A DNA stretch of 64,000 nucleotides from Thalassolituus sp. UBA674 (GCA_002298335.1 DBNK01000014.1:11677-75676); one strand, 5' to 3'. Positions 33,877 to 42,374 are shown, counted from the first letter of the stretch. Notes: generated from the letters alone by a model not told the origin. Program-made: numbers and translations.

Positions 33877-34872
33877 ATGTCAGACGCTGATTTACAACAC
33901 CCTTACTCCCGCCTCACACCAGAACTGGTGATGGATGCCGTGGAGTCTCTGGGGTACCTCTGTGATGCCCGCATTCTGGCGCTCAACAGCTATGAAAACC
34001 GCGTCTATCAGGTCGGCATTGAAGATGAACAGCCCCTGATCGCCAAGTTCTACCGCCCGGCGCGCTGGAGTGCCGACGCCATCCGCGAAGAACATGCGTT
34101 TCTGCTGGAACTGGCCGCGGCTGAGATCCCTGTGGTTGCCCCCCTGATCATCAAAGACGAAACCCTGTTTGAACACAATGGCTTTCTCTTTGCCCTGTTT
34201 CCACGCCGCGGCGGGCACGCCCCGGAACTCAGCAGCGACGACGATCTGGAGCTCATCGGCCGCTGGCTGGCGCGCCTGCACCTGACCGGAGAAGCATCCG
34301 TATTTCAGCACCGCCCGCTGGTGCGTGGCAGTGCCGACATCATCGCCGCCAGCGAGACCGTGCTGAGCAGCGGCCTGATGCCGGATGACTACCGCAGCGC
34401 CTACGAATCCCTGATCCGCGACATCCTCGCCCATACAGATCAGCAGTTTACCGATAACCGCTTCCCGACCCTGCGCCTGCACGGTGATATGCACACCGGC
34501 AACCTGCTGTTAAGAGATGAACAACTGTGGCTGGTCGACTTTGACGACTGTGTGCAGGGCCCGGCCATGCAGGACATCTGGATGCTTCTCAGCGGCAGTC
34601 CGGAGGAACACCGTCAGCAACTCATGGTCATAGCGGAGGGCTACGAGATGTTCCGCCCGTTTCCCGCCGCCGAACTGGTGCTGACGGAAACCCTGCGGAC
34701 CCGCCGCATCGTCCGCCATGCTGCCTGGCTCAGCAGCCGCTGGCAGGACCCGGCGTTTCCCGTGGCGTTTCCCTGGTTTGAAGGGCACCGCTACTGGTCA
34801 GAACATCTGCTGGCGCTGCGCGAACAACTCGCCGCTCTGCAGGAAGAACCCCTGTCGATGCCCGTATTCTGA
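33877..34872 (+). CDS. srkA: Stress response serine/threonine kinase SrkA (YihE)
   Basis: About 331 residues (E. coli SrkA 328). A eukaryotic-like kinase fold protecting against stress-induced death in E. coli. ALNSYENRVYQVGIEDEQPLIAKFYRPARWS includes the ATP-binding lysine, LRLHGDMHTGNLLLRDEQLWLVDFDDCVQGPAMQDIWML the catalytic and metal-binding aspartates. The ATG at 33877 is preferred over the 33808 frame, which runs into comF. Confidence 0.94.
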   Translation: MSDADLQHPYSRLTPELVMDAVESLGYLCDARILALNSYENRVYQVGIEDEQPLIAKFYRPARWSADAIREEHAFLLELAAAEIPVVAPLIIKDETLFEHNGFLFALFPRRGGHAPELSSDDDLELIGRWLARLHLTGEASVFQHRPLVRGSADIIAASETVLSSGLMPDDYRSAYESLIRDILAHTDQQFTDNRFPTLRLHGDMHTGNLLLRDEQLWLVDFDDCVQGPAMQDIWMLLSGSPEEHRQQLMVIAEGYEMFRPFPAAELVLTETLRTRRIVRHAAWLSSRWQDPAFPVAFPWFEGHRYWSEHLLALREQLAALQEEPLSMPVF

Positions 34873-34906
34873 TTCTGTTTTTACACCGATGTTTAAGGAG
34901 ATTTTC

Positions 34907-35407
34907 ATGAAGCGTCTGCTTCCGATTGTGATGACCGCCACCACCCTGCCGTTTGCTGCACTGACGGCCCAGGCTGAGGGTAACCGCCTGCCGGACACCC
35001 TCTATATAGGTGCCGGTTTCAGTCAGAACGTGATTGATTCCCCCTGGGGTGGCTCTGAAGACGCCACCGGCTACAGCCTGTTCGGCGGTATGGAGTTTGA
35101 TAACAGCGTCGAAGGTCTGACCAGCAGTGTTGAAATCGGCTACAGTGACACCGGCGATTTCTACGACAACTCAGATTCCGACATCAACGGCCCCTGGGCT
35201 GCTTTGGTGGGTAAGAAGTCCCTGCCGGAAATCGATCCGCGTCTGTCCGTGCTTGGCCGCATCGGCCTGGATCTGGGTGATGACGACGGCCTGCTGCTCG
35301 GTGCCGGTGTTGGTTTTGACCCGATGGACAAGCTCGGTCTGCGCGCTGAGTTCATCAACAAAGACGCCTCCAGCGTCTATCAGATCAGTGCCCTGCTGCA
35401 CTTCTGA
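34907..35407 (+). CDS. Outer-membrane beta-barrel protein
   Basis: 166 residues. A signal peptide ends at LTAQAEG. An eight-strand-like barrel pattern follows (TLYIGAGFSQNV, GYSLFGGMEFDN, SSVEIGYSDTGDF, LSVLGRIGLDLG, GLLLGAGVGFDP, LGLRAEFINKD) and ends with the phenylalanine-terminated strand YQISALLHF. It belongs to the general OmpA/OmpW-like small porin group with no better name. AAGGAG lies just before the ATG. An intrinsic terminator follows. Confidence 0.82.
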   Translation: MKRLLPIVMTATTLPFAALTAQAEGNRLPDTLYIGAGFSQNVIDSPWGGSEDATGYSLFGGMEFDNSVEGLTSSVEIGYSDTGDFYDNSDSDINGPWAALVGKKSLPEIDPRLSVLGRIGLDLGDDDGLLLGAGVGFDPMDKLGLRAEFINKDASSVYQISALLHF

Positions 35408-35426
35408 CACACGCAGCACCTCAGTC

Positions 35427-35455
35427 AACGGGGCTCTTGCAGCCCCGTTTTTTTA
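35427..35455 (+). terminator. Intrinsic terminator of the outer-membrane barrel gene
   Basis: AACGGGGCT/AGCCCCGTT stem with a short loop followed by T7, 19 bases after the stop codon. Confidence 0.9.
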
Positions 35456-35555
35456 TGTGGGTTTCCGCGCTACAGGCCGCAATGCTGTGATTTAGCGCCC
35501 TCATCCTCTAAAATGCCGACCTCTGACACAGGTCGATCAATTCAGGAGACACATC

Positions 35556-36743
35556 ATGTCTGATCAGGATTCCGTAGTTATTGTTGCCGGTGCACGTACC
35601 CCGATGGGTGGTCTGCAGGGCAGCCTGAGCAGCATCAGCGCCCCGGAGCTGGGTGCCATTGCCATCAAAGCCGCTGTTGAACGTGCCGGTATCCAGCCTG
35701 CCGACGTACAGGAAGTCATCATGGGCAACGTGCTGTCCGCCGGTCTGAAACAGGGCCCCGCCCGTCAGGCCATGCGTAAAGCCGGTCTGCCGGATGCCAC
35801 TGGTGCCACCACCATCAACAAACTGTGTGGCTCCGGTATGAAAGCCACCATGATGGCGCACGACGCCATCAAAGCCGGTTCTGTCGACATCGCTGTTTCC
35901 GGTGGTATGGAATCCATGTCTCAGGCCCCTTACGTACTGCAGGGCGCACGTACCGGTTACCGCATGGGTGACGGCGATACCCTGAAAGATCACATGTTCC
36001 TCGACGGTCTGCAGGACGCCGAAACCGGCAGCCTGATGGGTGCTTTCGCACAGAAGATGGCCGACAAGAAGGGCTACACCCGTGAACAGATGGACGCTTA
36101 CGCCATCCGCTCACTGACCCGCGCCAAAGACGCCATCGAAAAAGGTCTGAACAACGCCGAAATCGTGCCGGTGACCGTAACCAGCCGCAAAGGCGAAACC
36201 GTTGTTGACAACGACGAGCAGCCATTCAACGCCAACATCGAGAAAATCCCGGGTCTGCGTCCGGCCTTCGCCAAAGACGGCACCATCACAGCCGCGAACG
36301 CGTCTTCTATCTCTGACGGTTCTTCTGCGCTGGTGCTGATGCGTGAATCCGTTGCTGCAGCCAAAGGCATCAAGCCACTGGCACGTATCGTCGCGCACGC
36401 TACCCAGTCTCAGCACCCAGAAGAGTTCACAGTCGCTCCTTGTGGCGCCATTGAAACCCTGCTGGCCAAAACCGGCTGGAGCAAAGACGAAGTAGACCTG
36501 TGGGAAATCAACGAAGCCTTCGCCATGGTTGCCATGATGCCGATTGACGCCCTGGGCCTGGACGATTCCAAAGTGAACATCTACGGCGGTGCCTGTGCAC
36601 AGGGTCACCCGGTTGGCTCTACCGGCTCCCGTCTGATCGTCACTCTGATGAACGCCCTGAAAAACACCGGTGGTACCAAAGGTATCGCTGCGCTGTGTAT
36701 CGGTGGTGGTGAAGCCACGGCTATGGCGATCGAACTGATCTGA
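35556..36743 (+). CDS. Acetyl-CoA acetyltransferase (thiolase)
   Basis: 395 residues. A degradative or biosynthetic thiolase of the AtoB/PhaA type that joins or splits acetyl-CoA units. The acylated cysteine lies in NKLCGSGMKA (near residue 92), the histidine in NEAFAMVAMM, and the second cysteine in GGACAQGHPVGSTGSR. It is alone in its own transcript with a terminator after it. Confidence 0.94.
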   Translation: MSDQDSVVIVAGARTPMGGLQGSLSSISAPELGAIAIKAAVERAGIQPADVQEVIMGNVLSAGLKQGPARQAMRKAGLPDATGATTINKLCGSGMKATMMAHDAIKAGSVDIAVSGGMESMSQAPYVLQGARTGYRMGDGDTLKDHMFLDGLQDAETGSLMGAFAQKMADKKGYTREQMDAYAIRSLTRAKDAIEKGLNNAEIVPVTVTSRKGETVVDNDEQPFNANIEKIPGLRPAFAKDGTITAANASSISDGSSALVLMRESVAAAKGIKPLARIVAHATQSQHPEEFTVAPCGAIETLLAKTGWSKDEVDLWEINEAFAMVAMMPIDALGLDDSKVNIYGGACAQGHPVGSTGSRLIVTLMNALKNTGGTKGIAALCIGGGEATAMAIELI

Positions 36744-36759
36744 TCAGTCTGCCGCCAAT

Positions 36760-36787
36760 AAAAAAGCCGCTTAATGCGGCTTTTTTT
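36760..36787 (+). terminator. Intrinsic terminator of the thiolase gene
   Basis: AAAAAGCCGC/GCGGCTTTTT with a 4-base loop and T7, 17 bases after the stop codon. Confidence 0.9.
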
Positions 36788-36807
36788 ATGTATAAAGTCA
36801 CACCGGT

Positions 36808-36895
36808 CGACAGTTTGTGAGTTGGCTAGCGAGATAAGGAACAAGGAGTCTGTCATCCTGCGGTTTGTGGGACTCGCCTTCGAGCCGCAGGATCC
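36808..36895. repeat. REP-like palindrome with extended leader
   Basis: Hairpin arms ATCCTGCGG (36855-36863) and CCGCAGGAT (36885-36893). The ~45 bases before it, beginning CAGTTTGTGAG and ending AAGGAGTCTG, match those before the repeat at 40208, so the repeat unit is longer than the hairpin. Confidence 0.75.
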
Positions 36896-36923
36896 ATGTC
36901 CGATTTCCGGTGTCATTACGCTC

Positions 36924-37110
36924 CCGGGAGGACGGCATCCTCCCGGCGCTGGCCCACCCTCCTGCTTCGCGCTGAGTTGCTCGCTGTTTCACTCTGTTCT
37001 GCAACTCACCACAACCTCGATCCGATTCGGCGCCCTGCCTCAGCGGATCTGACAGAACATCCATGTTCTGTCGGTCTGTTCGTTTTTGAACATCATGGCT
37101 CGCAACAGGC
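36924..37110. ncRNA. Structured repeat element, copy B (four hairpins)
   Basis: Second copy of the element at 15667-15843. Hairpins are CCGGGAGGA/TCCTCCCGG (36924-36946, 5-base loop), GATCCG/CGGATC around a 19-nt loop that matches copy A at 18 of 19 places (37019-37049), GACAGAACA/TGTTCTGTC (37051-37072), and CTGTT/AACAG (37076-37108). A further stem, GAGTTG/CAACTC, is possible near 36974-37007. Compensatory changes relative to copy A occur in stems 1, 2 and 4. Confidence 0.6.
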
Positions 37111-37562
37111 GCACTGAACACCAGCATCACCGATGTAAAAACACGCAGCACTGAGAGCCTGTCCTCAATTCGAGGATTCAAATTTCATGTCTGGAGGGCA
37201 GCATCAATCTCTCAGCTTCTGTCCCCGCAATCATTCAGGGGAAACACAGAGATTGCCTGCTCCTCCACACCCTATCATTCCGACGTTTCGGTCAAATCAT
37301 GAACGCTTAGTTTTCAGGCTTGCGCGTTTTCCCGCCGGGTATTACTTTACACTCCATGTGAATCAGTCACTTGTCGTTTCGGCTTACAAGTTTATGCGCA
37401 AGCCCAAACCAAAATAACAGGCATGCTCGTTTTTCTGGAAGGGATATTTGAATTATGGAAGATACTTCAACTACATCAACAGGTTATCCCGGAAACCTCG
37501 AAAGAATCGCCCGGGATAAACGCGCATGCTCCTAACAAGCTGTTATGCATAGAGACGAATAA
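37111..37562. other. Non-coding stretch before the AT-rich island
   Basis: No supported gene. A long imperfect inverted repeat (CAATCTCT at 37205-37212 with AGAGATTG at 37248-37255, inner CCCC/GGGG) is present. Base composition falls toward AT from about 37380. CTAACAAGC at 37532-37540, followed by TGTTATGC, resembles integron cassette junctions but is not a full attC site. Confidence 0.45.
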
Positions 37563-38375
37563 ATGAAATTCAGCGAGAGAATTGGAAAATCGCAAGTTGA
37601 TACTACCCTCCAAACGGAAGGTATCAATGACAGTTTGCGTAACTCTATATGGAACGTCCTCGATATATTTCTATGGAGTCGTAACAATTTTTTGTACAAG
37701 CAGTATGATTCTGGTGATATAGAGGAATTTAGCGAAAGGCTCTGGTTTCATTATTTCAAAGAACCTATGGATTCACGTCCAGATAGTGCGCATGAAATCT
37801 TGAAGGTTATAAGGAAATACTATTTTACGGGGATATGGTATGAGATTTATGATTTCCTAGAATATATCTTGATAACAGAACGCAACAGCAAGCTTATTTC
37901 CGCAATAAACGATATTCTTGAACGCGAACTTTCTGGTTATAGATTTATTGATTCAGCATTTATTCCAGTAACAGATGAAGCAGAAGTCGAAGCAGTTGAA
38001 AAAGCCTTAACCGAGGGGCCATTTCACGGTGTTCATGGCCATTTGAAAAAAGCTATGGAGCATCTTTCTAGAAGGGAGAATCCCGACTACAGAAATTCCA
38101 TTAAAGAATCCATTTCAGCCGTTGAAAGTATGGCTAAGGAATTAACGGGAAATACCAAAGCAACACTTGGTGATGCTTTAGCTATCCTGGAAAAACAAGG
38201 AAACTTACATCCAGCATTGAAGAAAGGGTTTTCGTCAATCTATGGATATACAAGCGACCAAGGTGGAATAAGACACGCAATGCTTGATGAGCCAAACATT
38301 AACGTTTCTGATGCAAAGTACTTCCTTGTATCTTGCTCAAGTTTCATTAATTATCTAAAGGCGTCAATCAAGTAA
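37563..38375 (+). CDS. AbiJ-like abortive-infection protein
   Basis: 270 residues. The N-terminal half (FSERIGKSQVDTTLQTEGINDSLRNSIWNVLDIF to about residue 140) matches the AbiJ N-terminal domain type 4. The C-terminal half (HLKKAMEHLSRRENPDYRNSIKESISAVESMAKELTG, then HPALKKGFSSIYGYTSDQGGIRHAMLDEP) is the helical domain usually fused to it, with a conserved RHA motif. Lactococcal AbiJ and relatives stop phage by killing or arresting the infected cell; the activity of this branch is not known. The gene is much more AT-rich than its surroundings, a sign of recent transfer. Confidence 0.75.
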   Translation: MKFSERIGKSQVDTTLQTEGINDSLRNSIWNVLDIFLWSRNNFLYKQYDSGDIEEFSERLWFHYFKEPMDSRPDSAHEILKVIRKYYFTGIWYEIYDFLEYILITERNSKLISAINDILERELSGYRFIDSAFIPVTDEAEVEAVEKALTEGPFHGVHGHLKKAMEHLSRRENPDYRNSIKESISAVESMAKELTGNTKATLGDALAILEKQGNLHPALKKGFSSIYGYTSDQGGIRHAMLDEPNINVSDAKYFLVSCSSFINYLKASIK

Positions 38376-38479
38376 ATACATAACAATGCCATAAACTTGG
38401 ATATCAAAAAGCTGCGCCATGGTACCTCACGCTACAGTTCTTTCCTCCGGTGATGACTGGCATTAAAAGGATTTTTCAT

Positions 38480-39106
38480 ATGCCGAATATTTACACAGCC
38501 ACATTGAAAAATAGGGATATTTCAATTACTCCGGAACAACTAGCCGATTTTAAAAGTTTATTGAGATTTGACGATGACTTAAAAAGTCGAGTTAGCGATC
38601 TTTTTTATTTAGATCTATATATTTATTCTACCGAGTTTTCTGTCAACCCTGCGATAATCACCGAAGAGATAATTAATTTAGAAAATGGGGATGGACAAAC
38701 TAACACCAAGTTAGCCACTGAATTTAGAAAGATGCCTCTGAAAGGCTTATGGCACAAACACTTCTTTTGCCAAAATTTTCTAGCTCAAAACATTCAAATT
38801 GCGCTTGGAAAAGATGGCATAGAAAAAATCATTAGAGAAGTTTTGGAAGAATCAGGGAAATCTCATATTGAACTATCTGAAACTTCAGAAATAGCTAGAA
38901 GAGTGATAAATAACCCTTTAAACAAAAGGACTCAAAATAACTCTTTAACCGGAGAGTGGATTATATTCTCTAAGCATGAGGGTAAAAACTATTACCTTTG
39001 TTTAAACACTCACAATTCAGGTGATGAAAACATAGCAAGTAGAATAAAAAATCATTGCATAAGTCAATTCCCATTCTTGGTAAGTCTAATGATAGAAAAT
39101 GTCTAA
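38480..39106 (+). CDS. Uncharacterised protein in AT-rich island
   Basis: About 208 residues, soluble, AT-rich and not recognised. The start MPNIYTATLKNRDISITPEQL has AAAAGG nine bases before the ATG; the frame opens 30 bases earlier at 38450. The C-terminal part WIIFSKHEGKNYYLCLNTHNSGDENIASRIKNHC is aromatic- and histidine-rich and may be the functional domain. It follows the AbiJ-like gene on the same strand by 104 bases and shares its base composition, so the two probably arrived together. Confidence 0.65.
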   Translation: MPNIYTATLKNRDISITPEQLADFKSLLRFDDDLKSRVSDLFYLDLYIYSTEFSVNPAIITEEIINLENGDGQTNTKLATEFRKMPLKGLWHKHFFCQNFLAQNIQIALGKDGIEKIIREVLEESGKSHIELSETSEIARRVINNPLNKRTQNNSLTGEWIIFSKHEGKNYYLCLNTHNSGDENIASRIKNHCISQFPFLVSLMIENV

Positions 39107-39178
39107 CAAGCGACTATGACTCATCCGTAACTAAAGATCATCCACCAACCCTTAACCCCCTTACAAATAACAGCGGCT

Positions 39179-39631
39179 TTATTTCAGCCTTTTCTTCATT
39201 TTTATGTGTTCAATACCGACTTTCAAATAGCGCTCGCCTTCAGTTTCATAGTCGAGTTTTTTATAGAAGGGTTCGGCACTGCAACGCGCATCCATCTGCA
39301 GTTGTTTATAGCCTGCCGCTCTGGAATGATTTTCCGCCACCCTTACCAGCCTCTGGCCTAATCCTTGCCCCTGAAACTCGGGCTCTACCGCCATCTGGCG
39401 CAGACTGATGATCTGTTCGTTCTGAGGTTGCAGAATGACGCACGCCAGTACCTGCTGACCGTTGACGATGGCATAGTGATACTGCTGTTCTTCACCGGCG
39501 GTGTCGTCGCTGCTCAGACTCAGGCCCAGCGGCTGGCGCAGCACACGCTCGCGCAGCTTCAGACACTGGCGGTAAAAATCTGAATCAAATCCGACGGCGA
39601 CAACGATCAACGACTCTGCTCCTGTGTGCAT
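39179..39631 (-). CDS. GNAT family N-acetyltransferase
   Basis: 150 residues. Acetyl-CoA-binding motif A is SLRQMAVEPEFQGQGLGQRLVRVAENHSRAAG (Q/RxxGxG/A = QGQGLG), and the last part FYKKLDYETEGERYLKVGIEHIKMKKRL matches the ElaA-like branch. The acceptor is unknown. Convergent with the AT-rich island; GC content is back to the local level. Confidence 0.88.
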   Translation of the reverse strand: MHTGAESLIVVAVGFDSDFYRQCLKLRERVLRQPLGLSLSSDDTAGEEQQYHYAIVNGQQVLACVILQPQNEQIISLRQMAVEPEFQGQGLGQRLVRVAENHSRAAGYKQLQMDARCSAEPFYKKLDYETEGERYLKVGIEHIKMKKRLK

Positions 39632-39765
39632 TCTGATATCAACTCCATCAATGGACTGATTTATCCGTTATGGGTTCACCGGAGTGGTAACTCGTTCCGC
39701 GCTTCGCGGCAGGACTCTGCTCTGGATATATCAGGAACCTTGCTGATAAAGAGCGATTGGCAAAC

Positions 39766-40152
39766 CTAACCAAACAGCCAGCCGTGCAGCATGCGCCCCG
39801 GCATCAGGGCAAAAGCTCCTGCCACCAGAATCCCACCGATATACAACCCAACCATCGCCTGCGCGTGACGTCGGACATTACCCGCGCGGATGGCCGTCAG
39901 CGCGGAAAACACCGCAAAGAAGGTCAGCAGGCTGAACAGATGAATAAAACCGAAATGGCCAATCACCTGAGGCCCCACTACCGCCGGCATAAACAGAGTC
40001 ACCGTCGCCGTGATCAGCATCAGAGTCATATAGAGTTTGCCGGAAAGTTTATGCAGAGGCGTGCCTTTGCGGGCAAACAGCAGAAAGGTACCCAACAGCA
40101 CCGCAGGCAGTACGGTCGCCAGGTGAACGTATGAGAGTTGGGTGTAGGTCAT
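39766..40152 (-). CDS. DUF2306-like small membrane protein
   Basis: About 128 residues with four predicted membrane helices (LATVLPAVLLGTFLLF, KLYMTLMLITATVTLFMPAVV, HLFSLLTFFAVFSALTAI, AMVGLYIGGILVAGAFALMPGR). The spaced histidines (YVH, LHKLSGK, HFGFIHLFS, RRHAQAM) are the pattern of the DUF2306 family. Function unknown. The ATG at 40152 starts the conserved region; the upstream part of the frame runs through a repeat. Confidence 0.75.
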   Translation of the reverse strand: MTYTQLSYVHLATVLPAVLLGTFLLFARKGTPLHKLSGKLYMTLMLITATVTLFMPAVVGPQVIGHFGFIHLFSLLTFFAVFSALTAIRAGNVRRHAQAMVGLYIGGILVAGAFALMPGRMLHGWLFG

Positions 40153-40473
40153 AGCTGTCCCATAGTTTGTGAGCTGGTCTGTGCGGTAAAGAATTAAGGA
40201 GCCTGTCATCCTGCGGCTTGACCGCAGGATCCATCCATATACCCTAAGAATACACAGAAAACTGGATCCTGCGGTCAAGCCGCAGGATGACGAGGTTTAT
40301 GAAAAGGACTAAGACTCATCACGCCAGGTTTCATATCTAAGAATGAACATTTTTAGTAAAACTGCGCAAAAAGCCCCACTCCAAATGAACCACAGACTGC
40401 CATTTGAAATAGTTGTACGAAACTATGGGACAGCAGTGAGCCTGAGCCGGGTTGTTCAAAGACAGTGACAGAC
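40153..40473. repeat. Gap with an inverted pair of REP-like palindromes
   Basis: This 321-base gap has no gene. Two hairpins face each other: 40208-40230 and 40266-40288, both with arms ATCCTGCGG/CCGCAGGAT. The leader before the first (AGTTTGTGAGCTGG ... AAGGAGCCTG) matches that at 36808. The right part, 40300-40440, shows nothing; AGTTTGTGAGCTG also recurs near 59641. Confidence 0.75.
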
Positions 40474-41706
40474 TCAGTCGTGACTGGTCGAACCAATTTT
40501 ATGAATCGACAGATCGGCGCCGTTGTATTCCTGCTCTTCGCTCAGGCGGATGCCGGACACCACCTTGAGGGTACCGTAAATCACAAAACCACCGGCCAGA
40601 GCCACCCCGATTCCGGCTGCGGTTCCGATCAGCTGGGACATCAGGCTCACACCACCCAGTCCGCCCAGTGTTTCCGTTCCGAAAATACCGCAGGCGATAC
40701 CGCCCCAGGCACCGCACAAGCCGTGCAGTGGCCATACGCCCAATACATCATCAAACTTCGGCGCTTTGTTCTGCGCCAGCGTAAATACCCAGACAAACAG
40801 AGCGCCGGCCACACCACCAACGAACAGAGAGCCGATCGGGTGCATCACGTCTGACCCGGCACACACGGCCACCAGCCCGGCCAGCGGGCCATTGTGAATA
40901 AAGCCCGGATCGTTGCGACCCACCAGCATGGCGACAACGGTGCCCCCCACCATGGCCATCAGGCTGTTTACCGCCACCAGACCTGAGATGCCATCGAGGG
41001 TCTGTGCCGACATCACGTTAAAGCCGAACCAGCCAACGGCGAGAATCCAGGCACCCAGAGCCAGAAAAGGAATGTTCGACGGTGCAAAGGCAATCACCTT
41101 ACCGTCGCGGTAGCGGCCTTTCCGTGCGCCCAGCAGCGCCACTGCGGCAAAGGCGATCCAGCCACCCACACCATGCACCACAACAGAACCAGCAAAGTCA
41201 TGAAATCCGGCACCATAGTTACTCTCCAGCCAGGCCTGAAAACCGTGGTTGCCATTCCAGATCACACCTTCAAAGAAGGGATATACAAAGGCCACGGTCA
41301 GGGCTGAAGCGGCGAGTATCGGATAGAACTTGGCCCGCTCAGCAATACCGCCGGAGACGATCGCCGGGATTGCGGCAGCAAACGTCAGCAGAAAGAAGAA
41401 CTTCACCAGTTCATAGCCGTTGTTCTGCGTCAGGTCCGCTGCGCTGGCAAAAAAGTCGACACCATACGCCACCTGATAACCGACAAAGAAATAAGCGATG
41501 GTTGAAACGCCGAAGTCAGTAATGATCTTGACCAGGGCGTTGACCTGATTCTTGTGGCGGACGGTGCCCACCTCCAGAAACGCAAAACCGGCGTGCATGG
41601 CCAGAACCATTATGGCTCCCAGCAGGATGAACATGGTGTTGGCGCTGTACATCAGGGTTTCGACAGCGGAGTTGATTCCTGTGATATCCACGGTAATTCC
41701 TCTCAT
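40474..41706 (-). CDS. amt: Ammonium transporter
   Basis: About 410 residues with eleven expected membrane helices. Conserved blocks are MVLAMHAGFAFLEVGTVRHKNQVN, AERAKFYPIL, the pore histidines in DFAGSVVVHGVGGWIAFAA and DDVLGVWPLHGLCGAWGGIACGIFG, and GGFNVMSAQ-like GWFGFNVMSAQTL. It brings ammonium into the cell or recovers leaked ammonium in a diazotroph. The ATG at 41706 is used; the frame to 41850 lies in the promoter region. No glnK follows. A -24/-12 promoter and an NtrC-like site lie upstream, so control by nitrogen is predicted. Confidence 0.95.
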   Translation of the reverse strand: MRGITVDITGINSAVETLMYSANTMFILLGAIMVLAMHAGFAFLEVGTVRHKNQVNALVKIITDFGVSTIAYFFVGYQVAYGVDFFASAADLTQNNGYELVKFFFLLTFAAAIPAIVSGGIAERAKFYPILAASALTVAFVYPFFEGVIWNGNHGFQAWLESNYGAGFHDFAGSVVVHGVGGWIAFAAVALLGARKGRYRDGKVIAFAPSNIPFLALGAWILAVGWFGFNVMSAQTLDGISGLVAVNSLMAMVGGTVVAMLVGRNDPGFIHNGPLAGLVAVCAGSDVMHPIGSLFVGGVAGALFVWVFTLAQNKAPKFDDVLGVWPLHGLCGAWGGIACGIFGTETLGGLGGVSLMSQLIGTAAGIGVALAGGFVIYGTLKVVSGIRLSEEQEYNGADLSIHKIGSTSHD

Positions 41707-41729
41707 GGTTGTGTTAAACCCCGGGTCGT

Positions 41730-41746
41730 GCACTTCATGAGTGCAA
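41730..41746. other. Perfect palindrome in the amt leader
   Basis: TGCACTTCATGAGTGCA lies between the predicted -12 element and the amt ATG. It could be a transcript hairpin or a protein site; its half-sites resemble NtrC half-sites (TGCAC). Confidence 0.5.
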
Positions 41747-41761
41747 CTTATTCTGTTTCCG

Positions 41762-41776
41762 GCACCTTTGGTGCCA
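41762..41776 (-). promoter_or_regulatory. Predicted sigma-54 promoter of amt
   Basis: On the minus strand TGGCAC-CAAAG-GTGC keeps the invariant GG and GC at the -24/-12 spacing (consensus TGGCAC-N5-TTGC), 56 bases before the start codon. Confidence 0.65.
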
Positions 41777-41938
41777 TCCGGAGCTGAGCAGGCGGTCTGA
41801 TAAGCAGGAAGTGTTCCACGAAATGGATACTGTCCTGTCTGACTGTACAATTAAAGTGCAATTATTGTTTTTATAAGCGTTTATACGGTGCGTTGGATAA
41901 CTCAAGCCGCGAATTGCTGAATTTCATCAAGTTGAAAG

Positions 41939-41958
41939 TTGCACTATATTGGTGCTCA
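41939..41958. promoter_or_regulatory. Predicted NtrC binding site upstream of amt
   Basis: TTGCACTATATTGGTGCTCA matches the enteric glnA NtrC site pattern TGCAC-N7-GTGC. It lies about 165 bases upstream of the -24 element, a usual enhancer distance. The rest of the 41707-42152 gap shows only a palindrome, the promoter and a terminator. Confidence 0.65.
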
Positions 41959-42103
41959 GTATGAAATGGCGCACAAATACAGGACGGACCATTACTGATG
42001 GGTGCATCCTTTCCGCGCACCCAGATCTGGCAGCAGAGGCAAAACCGCCACTTTGGGTCCGGTGTGGGTCTGCGAAGCCTGCTCTTTCAGAAGCCACACC
42101 TGT

Positions 42104-42129
42104 AAAAAAAGCCGCAAACAGCGGCTTTT
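42104..42129 (-). terminator. Terminator of the nifB operon
   Basis: AAAAGCCGC/GCGGCTTTT type stem with T7 on the minus strand, 24 bases beyond the last small gene of the operon. It separates the nif operon from amt. Confidence 0.85.
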
Positions 42130-42152
42130 CCGGAACAGTTACCAGAGAGCAG

Positions 42153-42359
42153 TTATGCTCCGGCGTACTGGCCCGCACAGGATGGGCATGGCTGAATCGC
42201 GTGATACAGTCCTTTGCCTTTTTTATGCGCCGCATCGTAGCTTGCAATCGAACCCAGATACTTCAACCGGGTCGCTTCCGGCAGACTGTTGCAGGTCGCG
42301 AAGTGCACCACATGGGCACCTGTTTCATTCTCAGCTAATTCCACAAAAAATTCGGCCAT
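42153..42359 (-). CDS. Small nif-operon protein with C-terminal CPSC motif
   Basis: 68 residues. The pattern ETGAHVVHFATCNSLPEATRLKYLGSIASYDAAHKKGKGLYHAIQPCPSCA resembles a small-protein family with a histidine and spaced cysteines (HxxxC and a C-terminal CxxC), which could hold zinc or a cluster. I do not know its role. Strong GGAGG before the ATG. Last gene of the minus-strand nifB operon, 15 bases after an unknown 187-residue gene. Confidence 0.72.
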   Translation of the reverse strand: MAEFFVELAENETGAHVVHFATCNSLPEATRLKYLGSIASYDAAHKKGKGLYHAIQPCPSCAGQYAGA

Positions 42360-42374
42360 GGTGAATCCTCCTGA

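Noticed and set aside
37187..37417. 76-residue frame before the AT-rich island
   Set aside because: Composition is like random non-coding DNA, with an inverted repeat inside it; no ribosome site.
37532..39111. Integron attC sites around the AT-rich pair
   Set aside because: CTAACAAGC and TGTTATGC look like attC ends, but no full attC with paired core sites and imperfect stem was found at any of the three junctions, and no integrase is in the window.
39055..39408. 117-residue frame spanning the end of the island
   Set aside because: It overlaps both the unknown island gene and the GNAT gene in other frames and has no conserved pattern.
41927..42247. 106-residue minus-strand frame overlapping the 68-residue CPSC gene
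   Set aside because: No ribosome site, no conserved pattern, and it covers the terminator and NtrC-like site; the 68-residue frame is the better gene.
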